64,000 nt of DNA, from the NCBI GenBank assembly GCA_007922225.1, contig ML679966.1, forward strand, positions 56,874,148 through 56,938,147, in the 5' to 3' direction. The notes below the pieces were generated by a model. The model saw only the letters and a list, made by a program, of their open reading frames with translations. It had not been told where the DNA came from and did no database searches. A program made the position numbers and the translations under genes. Shown here in pieces: positions 1 through 10,339 of this stretch (its first letter is position 1; each line of letters starts with the position of its first letter). Origin of the DNA: Emydura subglobosa. Its lineage: Eukaryota; Chordata; Testudines; Chelidae.

Positions 1-1430
1 CCCTCACCTTAATGCTCGCCCTCGCCTTCGCCCTCACCTTAATGCTCACCCTCGCCTTCGCCCTTACCTGAAATCTCGCCCTCGCCTTCGCCCTCACTTG
101 AAATCTCGCCCTCGCCTTCGCCCTTACCTTAAATCTCACCCTCGCCTTCGACCTCAATTGAAATCTCGCCCTCGCCTTTGCCCTTACTCTAATTTTCGCC
201 TTCGCCCTCACTTGAAATCTCGCCCTCGGCTTCGCCCTCACTTGAAATCTCGCCCTCGCCTTCGCCCTCACCCTATTCTTCGACCTCGCCTTCACCCTTA
301 CTCTAATCTTCGCCTTCGCCCTCACCCTAATCTTCGCACTCAATCGAATCCTCGCCCCAACCTTCGCCCTAGCCCCAACCCTCGCCCCCACCCTTGCTCT
401 CACCCTATCCCTCGCCCTCACTCTCACCCTATCCCTCGCCCTTGACTTAACTCTTGTTCTCGCCCTCGGCCTAACCCTAAACCTCACCCTAATCCTAGCC
501 CTCACCCTCACCCTAAACCCTCACGCTCACCCTAAACCCTAACCCTAAACCCTCACCCTATTCTAATCTTCGCCATCGGCTTTGCCCTCACCTTAAATCT
601 CGCCCTCGCCTTCGCCCTCACCTTAAATGTCGCCTTCGCCCTCACTTGAAATCTCGCCCTCGCCTTCGCCCTTACCTTAAATTCGCCCTTGCCTTCGCCC
701 TCACTTGAAATCTCGCCCTCGCCTTCGCCCTCACTTGAAATCTCGCCCTCGCCTTTGCCCTTACTCTAGTTTTCGTCCTCGCCTTCGCCCTCACTTGAAA
801 TCTCGCCCTCGGCTTTGCCCTCACTTGAAATCTCGCCCTCGCCCTCACCTTAATCCTCACCTTCACCTTAATCCTCGCCCTCGCCTTTACCCTTCCTCCT
901 ATCTTTGCTCTCATCTTCGCCCTTACTCTAATTTTCGCCCTCGCCTTCGCCCTCACCTGAAATTTCGTCCTCGGTTTCGCCCTCACTTGAAATCTCACCC
1001 ACGCCTTCTCCCTCACCTTAAACCTTGCCTTCGCCCTCACCCTAATCTTTGCCTTCGCCCTTACTCTAATATTCGCCCACACCCTAATCTTCACACTCAA
1101 CCGAATCCTCGCCCCCACCCTAATCTTCACACTCAACTGAATCCTCGCCCCAACCCTCGCCCTCGCTCCAACCCTCGCCCCCGCCCTAACTGTATCCCTC
1201 GGCCTCACCCTCACTCTCACCCTATCCCTGGCCCTCGCTCTCACCCTATCCCTCACCCTTGCCCTCACCCTAACTCTTGTCCTCTCCCTAGACCTAACCC
1301 TAAACCTCGCCCTCACCCTTGCCCTCACCCTAATCCTAGCCCTCATGCTTATCCTAAACCCTAACCCCAAACCTAACCCTCACCCTTACCCAAACCCTTA
1401 CCCTAAACCCTCACCCTATTCTATTGATTC
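1..1430. repeat. Degenerate telomere-like array, blocks 1 and 2
   Basis: This stretch is almost entirely C-rich hexamer-like units derived from CCCTAA: CCCTAA itself, CCCTCA, CCCTCG, CCTTCG and CCTTAA. Two related blocks follow each other, about 1-560 and 561-1430. Each begins with repeats of a roughly 30-nt unit containing TTGAAATCTCGCCCTCGCC. Each passes through a segment with AATCTTCGCACTCAA or AATCTTCACACTCAAC, then ends in purer CCCTAAACCCTAACCC followed by CACCCTATTCT (near 551 and 1411). The long Arg/Pro-rich open frames on both strands are by-products of the repeat, not genes. It reads as an old interstitial or subterminal telomeric repeat that diverged and was then amplified as a higher-order unit. 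Confidence 0.85.
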
Positions 1431-1637
1431 AGAGTTCAAAAGGAGCATCTGACCATTTTGATGCAACTTTAAACGTAAGAATACTTTTGTTTGTAGTGCT
1501 CTTTGAAGTTTAGGTAGTAAATGCCTGTGAATGGTTGTAAATGGCCAATTATCTTCTGCTAATATAACTAGTTACCAATGTGCTTAGGACGTAGGAGATG
1601 GTACTTCAGAGTTACAAGTAATCATCTATTCATTGTC
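1431..1637. other. Unique spacer between telomere-like blocks
   Basis: About 200 bases of ordinary AT-rich sequence, with no recognisable repeat or coding potential, separate the second and third telomere-like blocks. It could be an insertion into a once continuous array, or original flanking DNA duplicated with it. I see no flanking target-site duplication that decides between these. Confidence 0.5.
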
Positions 1638-1975
1638 CCTAAACCCTAATCCTAGCCCTAACCCCTCGCCCTAACTCTCGCCCTCGCCCTAATCTTCACC
1701 CTCACCTTCGCCCTCGCCCTTATCTTCACCCTCACCTTCGCCCTCACCCTAATTTTCACCCTCGCCTCAGCCCTCAACCAAATCCTAGCCCCAACCCTCA
1801 CCCCTTCCCTAACCCGATCCCTCGCCTTCACCCTCGCTCTAACCCTGTCCCTCACCCTTGCCCTCACGCTAACTCTTGTCCTCGCCCTCGACATAACCCT
1901 AAACCTCGCCATAACCATCGCCCTCACCCTATTCCTAGCCCTTGCCCTCACCCTAAACCCTCACGCTAATATTAA
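1638..1975. repeat. Degenerate telomere-like array, block 3
   Basis: A third, shorter copy of the C-rich array. It shares the order of sub-motifs seen near 330-535 and 1090-1375: CACCCTAATTTTC, then AACCAAATCCTAGCCCC, a run of CCCTCACC-type units, TAACTCTTGTCCTCGCCCTCG, then CCCTAAACC. It ends abruptly at CCCTCACGCTAAT, where CR1 sequence begins within about 15 bases. Confidence 0.8.
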
Positions 1976-1986
1976 ATTAGCTGTTA

Positions 1987-2735
1987 CCACTCAAGAAAGA
2001 GATCTTTGAGTAATTGTGCAGTTGCAGTCAAAAAAGTTAACAAAATATTGGGAATCATTAGGAAAGGAATAGATAATAAGAGAGACAATATTGCATTGCC
2101 TCTTTATAAATCCATGGTGCACCCACATCTTGAATACTGCATGCAAGTCTGGTTACCCCATCTTAAAAAAAAAGATATATTAGAATGGGAAAAAGTACAG
2201 AAAAGGGCAACTAAAATGCTTAAGGATATGGAAAAGCTCCCATATGAGGAGAGATTAATAAGACTGGGCCTTTTCAGTTTGGGAATAAGGGGGGACATGA
2301 TATAAGTCTATAAAATCATGACTGATGTGAAGAAAGTAAATGAGGAAATGTTATTTACTTCTTCTCATAACACAAAGACTAGGGTCACCAAATGAAATTA
2401 ATAGGCAGCACGTTTAAAATGAAAAAAAGGAAATATTTCTTCACACCACACACAGTCCATCCTTGCCCAGAGGATGTTGTGAAGGCCAAGACTATAACGG
2501 GGTTTAAGAAAGAACTAGATAAGTTCATGGAGGAGAGGTCCATCAATGACTGTTAGCCAGGATGGGCAGGATTGCTGTTTGCTAGAGGCTGTGAATGGCC
2601 AATGGAATGGATCACTTGATGACTACCTGTTCTATTCATTCCCTCTGAAGCACCTAGCATTGGCCTCTGTTGGAAGACAGGGTACTGGGCTATATGGACC
2701 ATTGGTCTGACACATTATGGCTGTTCTTATGTTCA
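1987..2735 (+). mobile_element. CR1 LINE, 3' fragment (subfamily with TTCTTATGTTC tail)
   Basis: The C-terminal part of a CR1 ORF2 reverse transcriptase is readable from about 1990 (AVAVKKVNKILGIIRKGID, then HPHLEYCMQVW, then EERLIRLGLFSLGIRGDMI) up to a stop near 2303. Decayed coding sequence and the 3' end follow: KKERNF-type text, CCATTGGTCTGACACATTATGG, and a terminal CTGTTCTTATGTTC. It is 5'-truncated, as most CR1 copies are, and abuts the telomere-like array. An inverted tail of the same subfamily is at 40594-40762. Confidence 0.9.
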
Positions 2736-4160
2736 CATATGGAATACCTGAAACATTTTACTTCAAACATTCCATTTTCCCTTTTGTTGCAAACAACAAA
2801 AACAGCATCCCAAGTCCGGCACCCCTGGTTCACCTGCTCCTAAAGCCAGCCCTGTCTCCATGAGCTGCAATCACACCCTCTGACTACAATGAAGACCTAC
2901 CCCCCTCTCTAGTCTATACAAGCATTTGTTCATGCAAGCATATGATTGACTGTATCAGGCTTCCTCATAAACTCAAGCATTCTGCATACAAACATAGTTC
3001 ATAGGTTTCTTTCATGTAAGCAGGACTTCTGGAGAGAATTAAATGAGTGCTGTATGCATGACACTTTGCCTACCTAGTTCTTGGGTCAGACAATTAAGGG
3101 CCCAGTTCTGTCACCATTACACAATGAGTAGTATCTAACTCCATGAATAGTCCCAATGAAACCAATAGAATACTTGTAAGGTACTACTAACATGAGTAAG
3201 GATGGTAAAATTGAGTCCTCTGGGAATGCACTTTATCTATATCCACCTTAGTTTGTGATTAGATCAAATTCATTTATATCTGTTAAATATTAATTTATTT
3301 ACAGATTTGGGGCCAAATTCTGCTCTTATTTCTACCAATGAAAGTTCAGAGTAACTCCACTCAAGTAATCCCCTATTTTTTTAATCTCTCTGAGGAAAAC
3401 TGAAAGCTTCTCATAACATGGGAACTTCAATCCTCCTAAGTGTTTACTCAGCTTGAGAACAGCATTGGCATGCTTCAGGGCTCCTGCAAGTTAGGTGAGA
3501 GGCTAGTGAATGTGACAATTTGCACGGTCTGCAGGGAATGCTGTGCTCTATGTTAACACAAAGATAGACACTGAAGTCAGTAGAGGTCCCCTGATTTATA
3601 CCACCTGTGGACCATTGTACTGCAGTTTATGAAGCCTGTATAACAAATTACTTTTCTCTGGAACTATGATCTTACCACACTCTTATACCTTTCGTGTGTG
3701 TGTGTGTATTTTTATTACCTCTCACATTTTTCCTCCCTCTCTTCTGGGGCAAAAAAAAGGAAAGGACTTCAGTCCTATAAAAGAATGAGAAACCTCCCCC
3801 TAAACTCCATTAATGTTAGAGAAGTATAAGGTATTCTGAGATAATTCCCAGGATAACTCATCTAGCTCAGGTCAGCTATTTTTAAAGTTCTCTCAGGTAG
3901 CAAGTTTGGAAATGGTCTCCAAACCTCATAAGAACTGTCAGATTCATTTTTCATTCTTGCAGGGTTTTTTCTGCATGAACAGGATTTCTAAAAGTGGTGA
4001 TATCCAATATGATAATGATGATGGGGAAATCTTTTATCTTGCTCATCGGTATCACCTTCCATGCTACAAGTGACAGCCTCAGGGAGGCCTTGCTTGGAGA
4101 AGAGAACACACTCAGCAATTATTAATTATGGGAAGTAGTGCACCCAGTAGATTAAACACT
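2736..4160. other. Intergenic or intronic sequence, mostly unassigned
   Basis: No coding exon recognised. Around 3090-3220 and 3305-3370 are pieces of the common sauropsid short palindromic repeat built on phrases such as CCAAATTCTGCTCTTA and GAGTAACTCCACT, meaning short decayed MITE copies. A (GT)6-type run lies near 3694-3708. The remainder is unique AT-rich DNA. Confidence 0.5.
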
Positions 4161-4162
4161 GG

Positions 4163-4360
4163 CTTAGGTAATAGGAGTTCTGGGTTCTATAACTAGCTGC
4201 CACAGAACTGTTGCATAGTCTTAAACGAGTCACTTAATCGCTCTTCCCTCAGTTTCCCCATGAGTAAAACAGAGGTAATGATACCTACCAACTTTAATAA
4301 AGTGCTTTGAAATATATAGATGAAGAGTACCCTCTTAGGTTATCTGTGGTATTATTTTAA
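4163..4360 (+). mobile_element. MIR SINE
   Basis: The MIR core and 3' half are recognisable: a GAGTCACTTAATCGCTCTTCCC segment ending in CTCAGTTTCCCCATGAGTAAAA, then GGTAATGATACCTACC, then AAAGTGCTTTGAAATATATAGATGAAGAG. The order matches the MIR consensus read on the + strand. This is an ancient amniote element. Confidence 0.8.
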
Positions 4361-5576
4361 TTGTTGTTATTTTAATCAAGACAGAGGTTTTACTAGAAAT
4401 TGTGTTTGAATCCTGTTTTTGGTGCCTTGGGTGGGGATGCTTAATTAAAATATATCCTTATAATTATAACAACATGTTTTACAGTTGTACATATCTTCAG
4501 CTTAATTTATACCGAAAGGAACATTGTTAAAGATAGAAAAGATTAAGAAAACATAAAACAGGCATCAAGCTTCTTAGGTAAAAGTTTCACCCTCATGAGT
4601 GATCCCCTGGAAACAACACGTGCCATATTGGACAATTCAAGGCAGGTAAGAGGTGCAGCCCTCTATCAGGTCTCTCTGCTTAAAAATAGGGAATTCTATG
4701 TAATAAAGCAATGTTTCTCTCACTTTCCCTTCTACATAAGAGAAACTTGATTTCATCATTTTCCCTTTAAAGAAAACTCTAGTCAGTCAATATGGCATGA
4801 AGAATGGCTTGATGCTACAGTACATAAATAATCAAATAAGATATTTTATAGCTCTATTGTAATTGAGCCACCTAGACTTGGTGTATTTAATTAATGTTCT
4901 TTCCTTTGAAATGTATTTTGGCTGTTAGACAAGTACTAGGCCACCCAGAGTCTTTCATCTCTGATGTTAATTGACTATTGTATGCCAATTACTATAGCGT
5001 GCTGGAATTCAAAGTAAATTTATTCTGGCTTCCAAAACAAATTAATGTGTCTTCCAAATTAAAGAATGCAAATATACTGATAGTTCATAAAGAAAAGATG
5101 GATGTGTATCACACTCAGAATTAAAAGTTGGAAAGACGTGGAAAGACAATGAAAAAGATAACCTCTTTTCCTATGATTCCCTTTACTGTTGATCATGGAT
5201 GGCAATTTGCTAAAGCTTATTTGTGGACCATCAGGAATAAATACAGGACAAGGTCAATACAGTGCGGTAATTATGAGGAGGGAGAAAAAAATCCATCAAC
5301 TGCTGGGTTTTATGTGAGCCTTAAAATACATTAGACAGTGGAAGTGCACACTTCAAATAAGAGAAAACTAAGGAGAAAATACACTCCAGTGTGCAAAATA
5401 AATTGAGTACATGGCTGCATCCCAGAATATCTAGGGAACAAAGAGTTTAGAAGCCTTAGACAACTAGCTCAAGATTCAGCATAGTCATTTACATTTATTT
5501 TAATCAGAGTTCAGGATGCGGATGTAAAGGAGAGAGGACAGTCTGACAGCCAAAACTGAATCCTGTGGGACCCTGT
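4361..5576. other. Unassigned AT-rich sequence
   Basis: No exon, RNA gene or clear repeat seen. The 68-residue open frame at 5128-5334 has no recognisable motif and no splice or promoter context, so I treat it as chance. Confidence 0.5.
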
Positions 5577-7911
5577 GGCTATGTCTACACTGCAGCGCTA
5601 ATTCGAATTAGCTTAATTTGACTTTCAGAAACCCATTTCTAGAAAGCGCTGCAGACTGTCCACACTACGGAGTTTTTGCTCTTTGTTTGCGTCCCCACTG
5701 GCCAGCCTTAATTCAAATTAGAAAGCAGTGCAATGTGGGAAGTGCAACTAACCACAGAGGCTGTTGTGACGAGTGTCATCGTCTCAGGATGCAGCGCTGC
5801 TTCCCCTCCCCTTTCCCCCACCACAAACAAACAGGAAAAGGATTTTCGCAGTGTTTTTTTACTTCCCCTGATCGCCATTGTTGCAGAAACATGGAGCCAG
5901 CTGACCTGTACTCTCATTTTGACCATGACAAATACATCACATCTTATCCTGGATTACTTTAGAACTCGAGCAAGAATGCGAAGAAGAGTGATCTATGCCT
6001 CCGTGGATGCCATGATACAAGAGATCCAGCAGAACAATGACCCTGTATATTGCTTGCCTTTGATTTTTCCCTCCACCAACCCACACACTGTATGTTGTTT
6101 GTTAATAATCATCCCACCACCCAAGCCCATTCGATATCTGTGCCCAAGAATTCCTGACCTACATATGATTTAATAAAGAAATGTTGTGGAATGATGCAAA
6201 CCTTTATTTCTTTACATTCAAGTAAATGGAGGAAGGAAGGGGGTTCTTTCACTGTCTCCAGGCGTAGGGTGGTAGCTTGCTGGCCAGCACTCAGCATGGC
6301 CGCTGCAGCTTTCTGCTCACATCCGGGGTGGAGGTAAGCACGTAATGCCTCCTGGACAATCTCCTCTGAGACCTATTGGGGGCTGGGGAGGGGGAAGGCA
6401 GCATAGCCATCTGTTGAGGAGCATTATTGAGGGGCTGCAGGGGGACTCTGTCTACGAGATGCCATAGAATGTCTGACTGGTCCCACATGAGCTGCAGCAT
6501 CTCCAGCGTGGTGCTGCGATCATTATCCTGCATTTGTCCCATGTTATGGGACAAGGTCAGCTACCTGTCTCTTTGCTCTGTGTGTGCGGCTGCTGAGGTG
6601 TTCACAAGGTCTGCAAACAGGTCATCTCTGATTTATTTTTTATTTTTTTCCTTTTTCTAATCTGAGACAGTTTGTCAGCAGCACTTCTTAATGGTGGGTC
6701 CACTGCCGACGTGTCTGTAGAATAAAAGATAAATAACAAGGGAGCCACAGTTAGCATATTAATACAGTGAAACAAATGTTTCCATTTCACTGATGGAAAG
6801 CATGATATAATGTATCCACATTTAGCTCTGAATAAACTCTTAAGAAAGTATCAATTTCCATGATTGGCCATTGAAACAATGTAGCAAAAAATTTACTCTC
6901 ACTTTTGGCATTTAAAAGGCATTCACCACGCGGGGAGGGGGTGTGTGTCAAATCTTTCAAACCCTTAAAGGGACAAACTGCAAAGGGTTTGCTTGGCATT
7001 TAAAACCCATTCACCACATGGGGGGAAGGGGTGGTGAAATCTTTCAAACCTTTAAAAGAGATGAACTGCAAAGGGCTTTTTGTGTGTGTGTGTGTGGGGG
7101 GGGGGTGTCCGCAGCTTGGATTTTAAACCCATTCACCGCGTGGTGAGTGGGGGGATGCTGGCTGCCTTGCCTGCAGAGAAGAATCCTACAGTGCAGTGAG
7201 GGACAAGGCAGCCTTCCCCTGAACACTTTTTTCAAGCGAGGGAGGGATAACAGATTACATACATTAAATTTTCAATGTGATATCAACAGATGATAAACGT
7301 AATGTTTTTTAACACACAAAACAAACATTGAGCCCTGCATAAGCACCCATGGCAGTCAACGAAATGCGTGAGATTCCCCTCGCGCCCCTCCCCCAAACAA
7401 TGTGCAAGGACAGAAATGCTAATAAGAAAGAAAACTCACCAGATGTGCCTTCCACAGGACCATTTGTGCTGTCCTGTGTGCTGATGGACTGCTCACGGGT
7501 CAGGAATAACTGCCAAGACCTCAGTTCGACTCCATGCTGGAGCACGTTTGGGCTTTGCAGTAGCCATGATGAGAACAGTGGGAAAGCTCTCTCCATGCTG
7601 GCAGCAAACACTGGAAATGAAGATTCAAATTTCCCCGGGGCTGCTTGAGGGGAGGGGACTTTGAAATGCGGCATTATGGGATAGCTTCCCGAGGCCTATT
7701 AATTTGCATTAAGACCAATTGCGTCTACACTGACACTAATTCGAATTAACAAATTCGAATTAGGCGCTACGACACTTGCAGAGGTGGTCTTATTAATTCG
7801 ATTTTAAAGGCTCCTTAATTTGAATTAACAATGTGCAAGTGTAGACATGGGAGTAATTAATTCAAATTAAGGGACTTTAATTCGACATAAGCTGCCAGTG
7901 TAGACCAGGCC
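5577..7911. mobile_element. Internally deleted PIF/Harbinger-like DNA transposon
   Basis: The ends form imperfect terminal inverted repeats: GGCTATGTCTACACTGCAGC on the left, and GGCCTGGTCTACACTGGCAG when the right end is reverse-complemented. Both continue into AATTCGAATTA-type sequence. The element is flanked by TGT on both sides (5574-5576 and 7912-7914), a plausible 3-bp target duplication. Inside, a short + strand coding relic near 5895-6050 (ILDYFRTRARMRRRV) is followed by AATAAA at 6172. A minus-strand relic at 6554-6291 (TLEMLQLMWDQSDILWHLVD, then Pro/Ser-rich text) resembles the C-terminus of the Myb/SANT protein carried by Harbinger elements. The DDE transposase core is absent. The Harbinger assignment rests on recalled family features. 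Confidence 0.7.
6908..7160. repeat. Minisatellite inside the Harbinger-like element
   Basis: Three tandem copies of a unit start near 6911, 6999 and 7119. Each begins TTTAAAA(G/C)(G/C)CATTCACC(A/G)CG-like, followed by a G-rich run. The first two copies continue with AAATCTTTCAAACC and AAACTGCAAAGGG-like sequence. Spacing is 88 and 120 bases; the second copy is lengthened by a TG run and a G run near 7081-7104. Confidence 0.8.
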
Positions 7912-9211
7912 TGTGTGAGAGAGTTCTGTGGAAGGACAGAGCAGCTATCCAACATGACACTTGGACTGCCTGGAAAGAAATGAGCAGAGCCATTTTATTG
8001 AGGTTGTATCAGTTCATGACAGGATGACTAGGTGGGTCTCTACTCAACAGGGGCAAAAGCAGCTGACAAATAAGGTGTGTGGCAGAGTTAGGATAGTTGT
8101 TTCATCTCTCTGAATTGCTGTGAGGTCATCCTTCATCTCCAGCAACATTAATAGTATTCTGATCTTGCCCGAAGCCATAATGTGAGGGCGGCAGGTTATA
8201 GGTGGAGATAAGATGTTGCTAAAACTGATTTGTGATCACCTATCCAATAACCTTGCCTTGGAATGAGGGTTTCTTTCTTGCCTTTATGCTTTGTATTCTC
8301 CACAATGCAATAGCCCTTGTATTTTTTCTCTACTGAAGACTTTATTTCACAACCTCTAGAATATTTGACTTTGCAAAGTTACTGCCTAAATCTTTGAATA
8401 ATTCTTCTTGATAACAAGATCATCTTAGATCTGCCATAAAAATGTATTTTTGAGATATTAGATTTATATGGAATCTGTTAGTTTATATAATGTTTTGGCA
8501 TCATGTCATGTTTTGTTTGCTTATGTGGTATATCATGTAAGCAGCAGCTGCACATAATAACAATAATAATAATTTAGACAGGAACTAAAGCCCGCTAAAG
8601 TCAATGAAAAGATTAATTGATTGACTTCAGTGTGCTCTGGATCTATCCTGTAAGGCAATGGATAGAATTTACTGATGGTGTGCATAACTACCGAATACAG
8701 AATTCTACCAGAACTAAAATTCTCCAAGATTTAACTATACAGGAAAGACCTCTATAACACTATCTGTAATAGCTCCATTTGGTGATCCTCAACAATGTAA
8801 CTGTGCAGTGTGCTTTATTACATTTCTGTTCAGCAGAGCAAGGAGAAAAATGGGACCTGAAATTTGATACCATAGTTGAGAAGATTCATTCAATTTGTTG
8901 TGCCATATATCAGGCCTAATTAGGAGGTGAGGTATTGTAGGCACAGCAAAGTCCTTCATACATAAAAATAAGAAGTAACTAGCTGCTTTACTTTACTGAA
9001 TCAGCCTACTAATGCTTGATCCAGAATAGGGATGTGCAATGACACAAAGGCACAGCTTTTATGCTGCAGAGGACAAAATGAGGTTGAAGAGATGGTAATA
9101 AATTAGGAAAGTAGATTTAAGCCCGCAAACTATTTGTTACAGTTGCTACATTTTACTGAGCAATTTGAATGTTTTTGTGCCTTCCAAGGTGTTGGTCTTG
9201 ATTTTCTGTAG

Positions 9212-9349
9212 ATGAGCAATGAAAAAAAGATGAAAAAAACCCAGCAGTTGCAGTTTCATCAGCTATCAACAGACACCAAGCACCGAAGCTCCCCTAGCAG
9301 GTCTCCAATAATAAATGAATGTAAATCAAGTATTAGTGCAATCATGCAG
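9212..9349 (+). other. Possible upstream coding exon of MARCHF1 (speculative)
   Basis: A pyrimidine-rich tract ending TTTTCTGTAG at 9211 precedes an ATG at 9212. An open frame of 46 codons runs to ATGCAG at 9349, followed by GT. It encodes a basic, Ser-rich peptide starting MSNEKKMKKTQQLQFHQL and containing KHRSSPSRSP. Joining it at that donor to the exon at 27801 would keep frame (phase 0 to phase 0). I do not recognise the peptide in any MARCHF1 protein. The donor GTCGTT is weak, and a better-looking GTAAAT at 9321 would break frame. It could equally be chance. Confidence 0.2.
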
Positions 9350-10141
9350 GTCGTTTATAATTGCCAGGAATTTAGACATTAGCAAGCAAGTAGCAGAAGG
9401 TGGTTTTGACATGCAGAAATCTATCACAAATTATATTGCTACCTATTATAATAACTACAGTGCTTTGATTAATGTGAAGGGGATGCTATAAAGAAATAAA
9501 AGCAACTGTAGTTGGATGAATAATGAAGAAAGCTTATTCTTGTTGCAGAGAAATACTTTGGCAAATAGTGCTGTATAGGAAGACCAGACCATTGCTGCAG
9601 TATAATAAAAATGATGATGATCCACTTATTTAAATATCACTGTGATCATTTCTTGTGTGCCGTTTCCTTCTGTTAACCACTTTGAAAACTAAAATTAATG
9701 TATTGGTATCCTTCCTCATTTCCCTACAGTTCACTCCTTGTCTTAAGGAATTGTGTATACTACAAACTTTTAAAGATAGGTTTATATTCAAGAATGATCT
9801 GTGACTTCACATGTGGTTCTGCCTTTTGACATGGCATGTTCTGAAGGCAGTACAAACAGCTGTGATATTTAATAAGTTTGCTTTCACTTTCTCTTTCTTT
9901 CCTTCTCTCTTCAATTCCTGTTTTTGCTTTTCTTTGTCTACTCAAATCTATTCATCTAATCTTCTCTCTACTGTATTTCTCCATCTAATCAGCCTTTTCT
10001 GAAGTATCTTCTATTTATCTTCATCATCTTTTGAATATGTCCCATATGTTCAATCTGATAATTATCTTTTCGTTTATGCTTATTTATACTCTTCCTCTGT
10101 TTTTTTCCTTTTGAAATTATTATAGAAAAATGATGACAAAG

Positions 10142-10167
10142 CATTCTCTCTCTCTCTCTCTCTCTCC
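10142..10167. repeat. (CT)n microsatellite
   Basis: A run of about twelve CT dinucleotides is visible directly. Confidence 0.9.
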
Positions 10168-10339
10168 ACTTACAATTTATAACCACCCACAATGCACATA
10201 TCCAATTCCTCAACTTCACACTCCAGTGCACAACCTTAACTCTGACCTATAATACGTTATTAATGTCTTTAAAAATACTGAGGTTAGAGTAGAAACTGAG
10301 TTTTCATGAGACTGGGAGGAATTAACTGTATGGTGAGAG

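Larger units (their letters stand above)
7912..10339. other. Intronic or intergenic sequence with little assigned
   Basis: Mostly unique AT-rich sequence. A short ACTTCAGTGTGCTCTGGATC-containing palindromic-repeat piece lies near 8575-8650. A (CT)n microsatellite lies at about 10145-10167. One stretch (9212-9349) has an exon-like architecture and is listed separately. The open frames at 8533, 9760, 9811 and 9989 lack motifs. Confidence 0.5.

Noticed and set aside
98..1370. Long Arg/Pro-rich open frames on both strands
   Set aside because: They follow directly from a stop-poor C-rich hexamer repeat; both strands are open and no non-repeat residue pattern exists.
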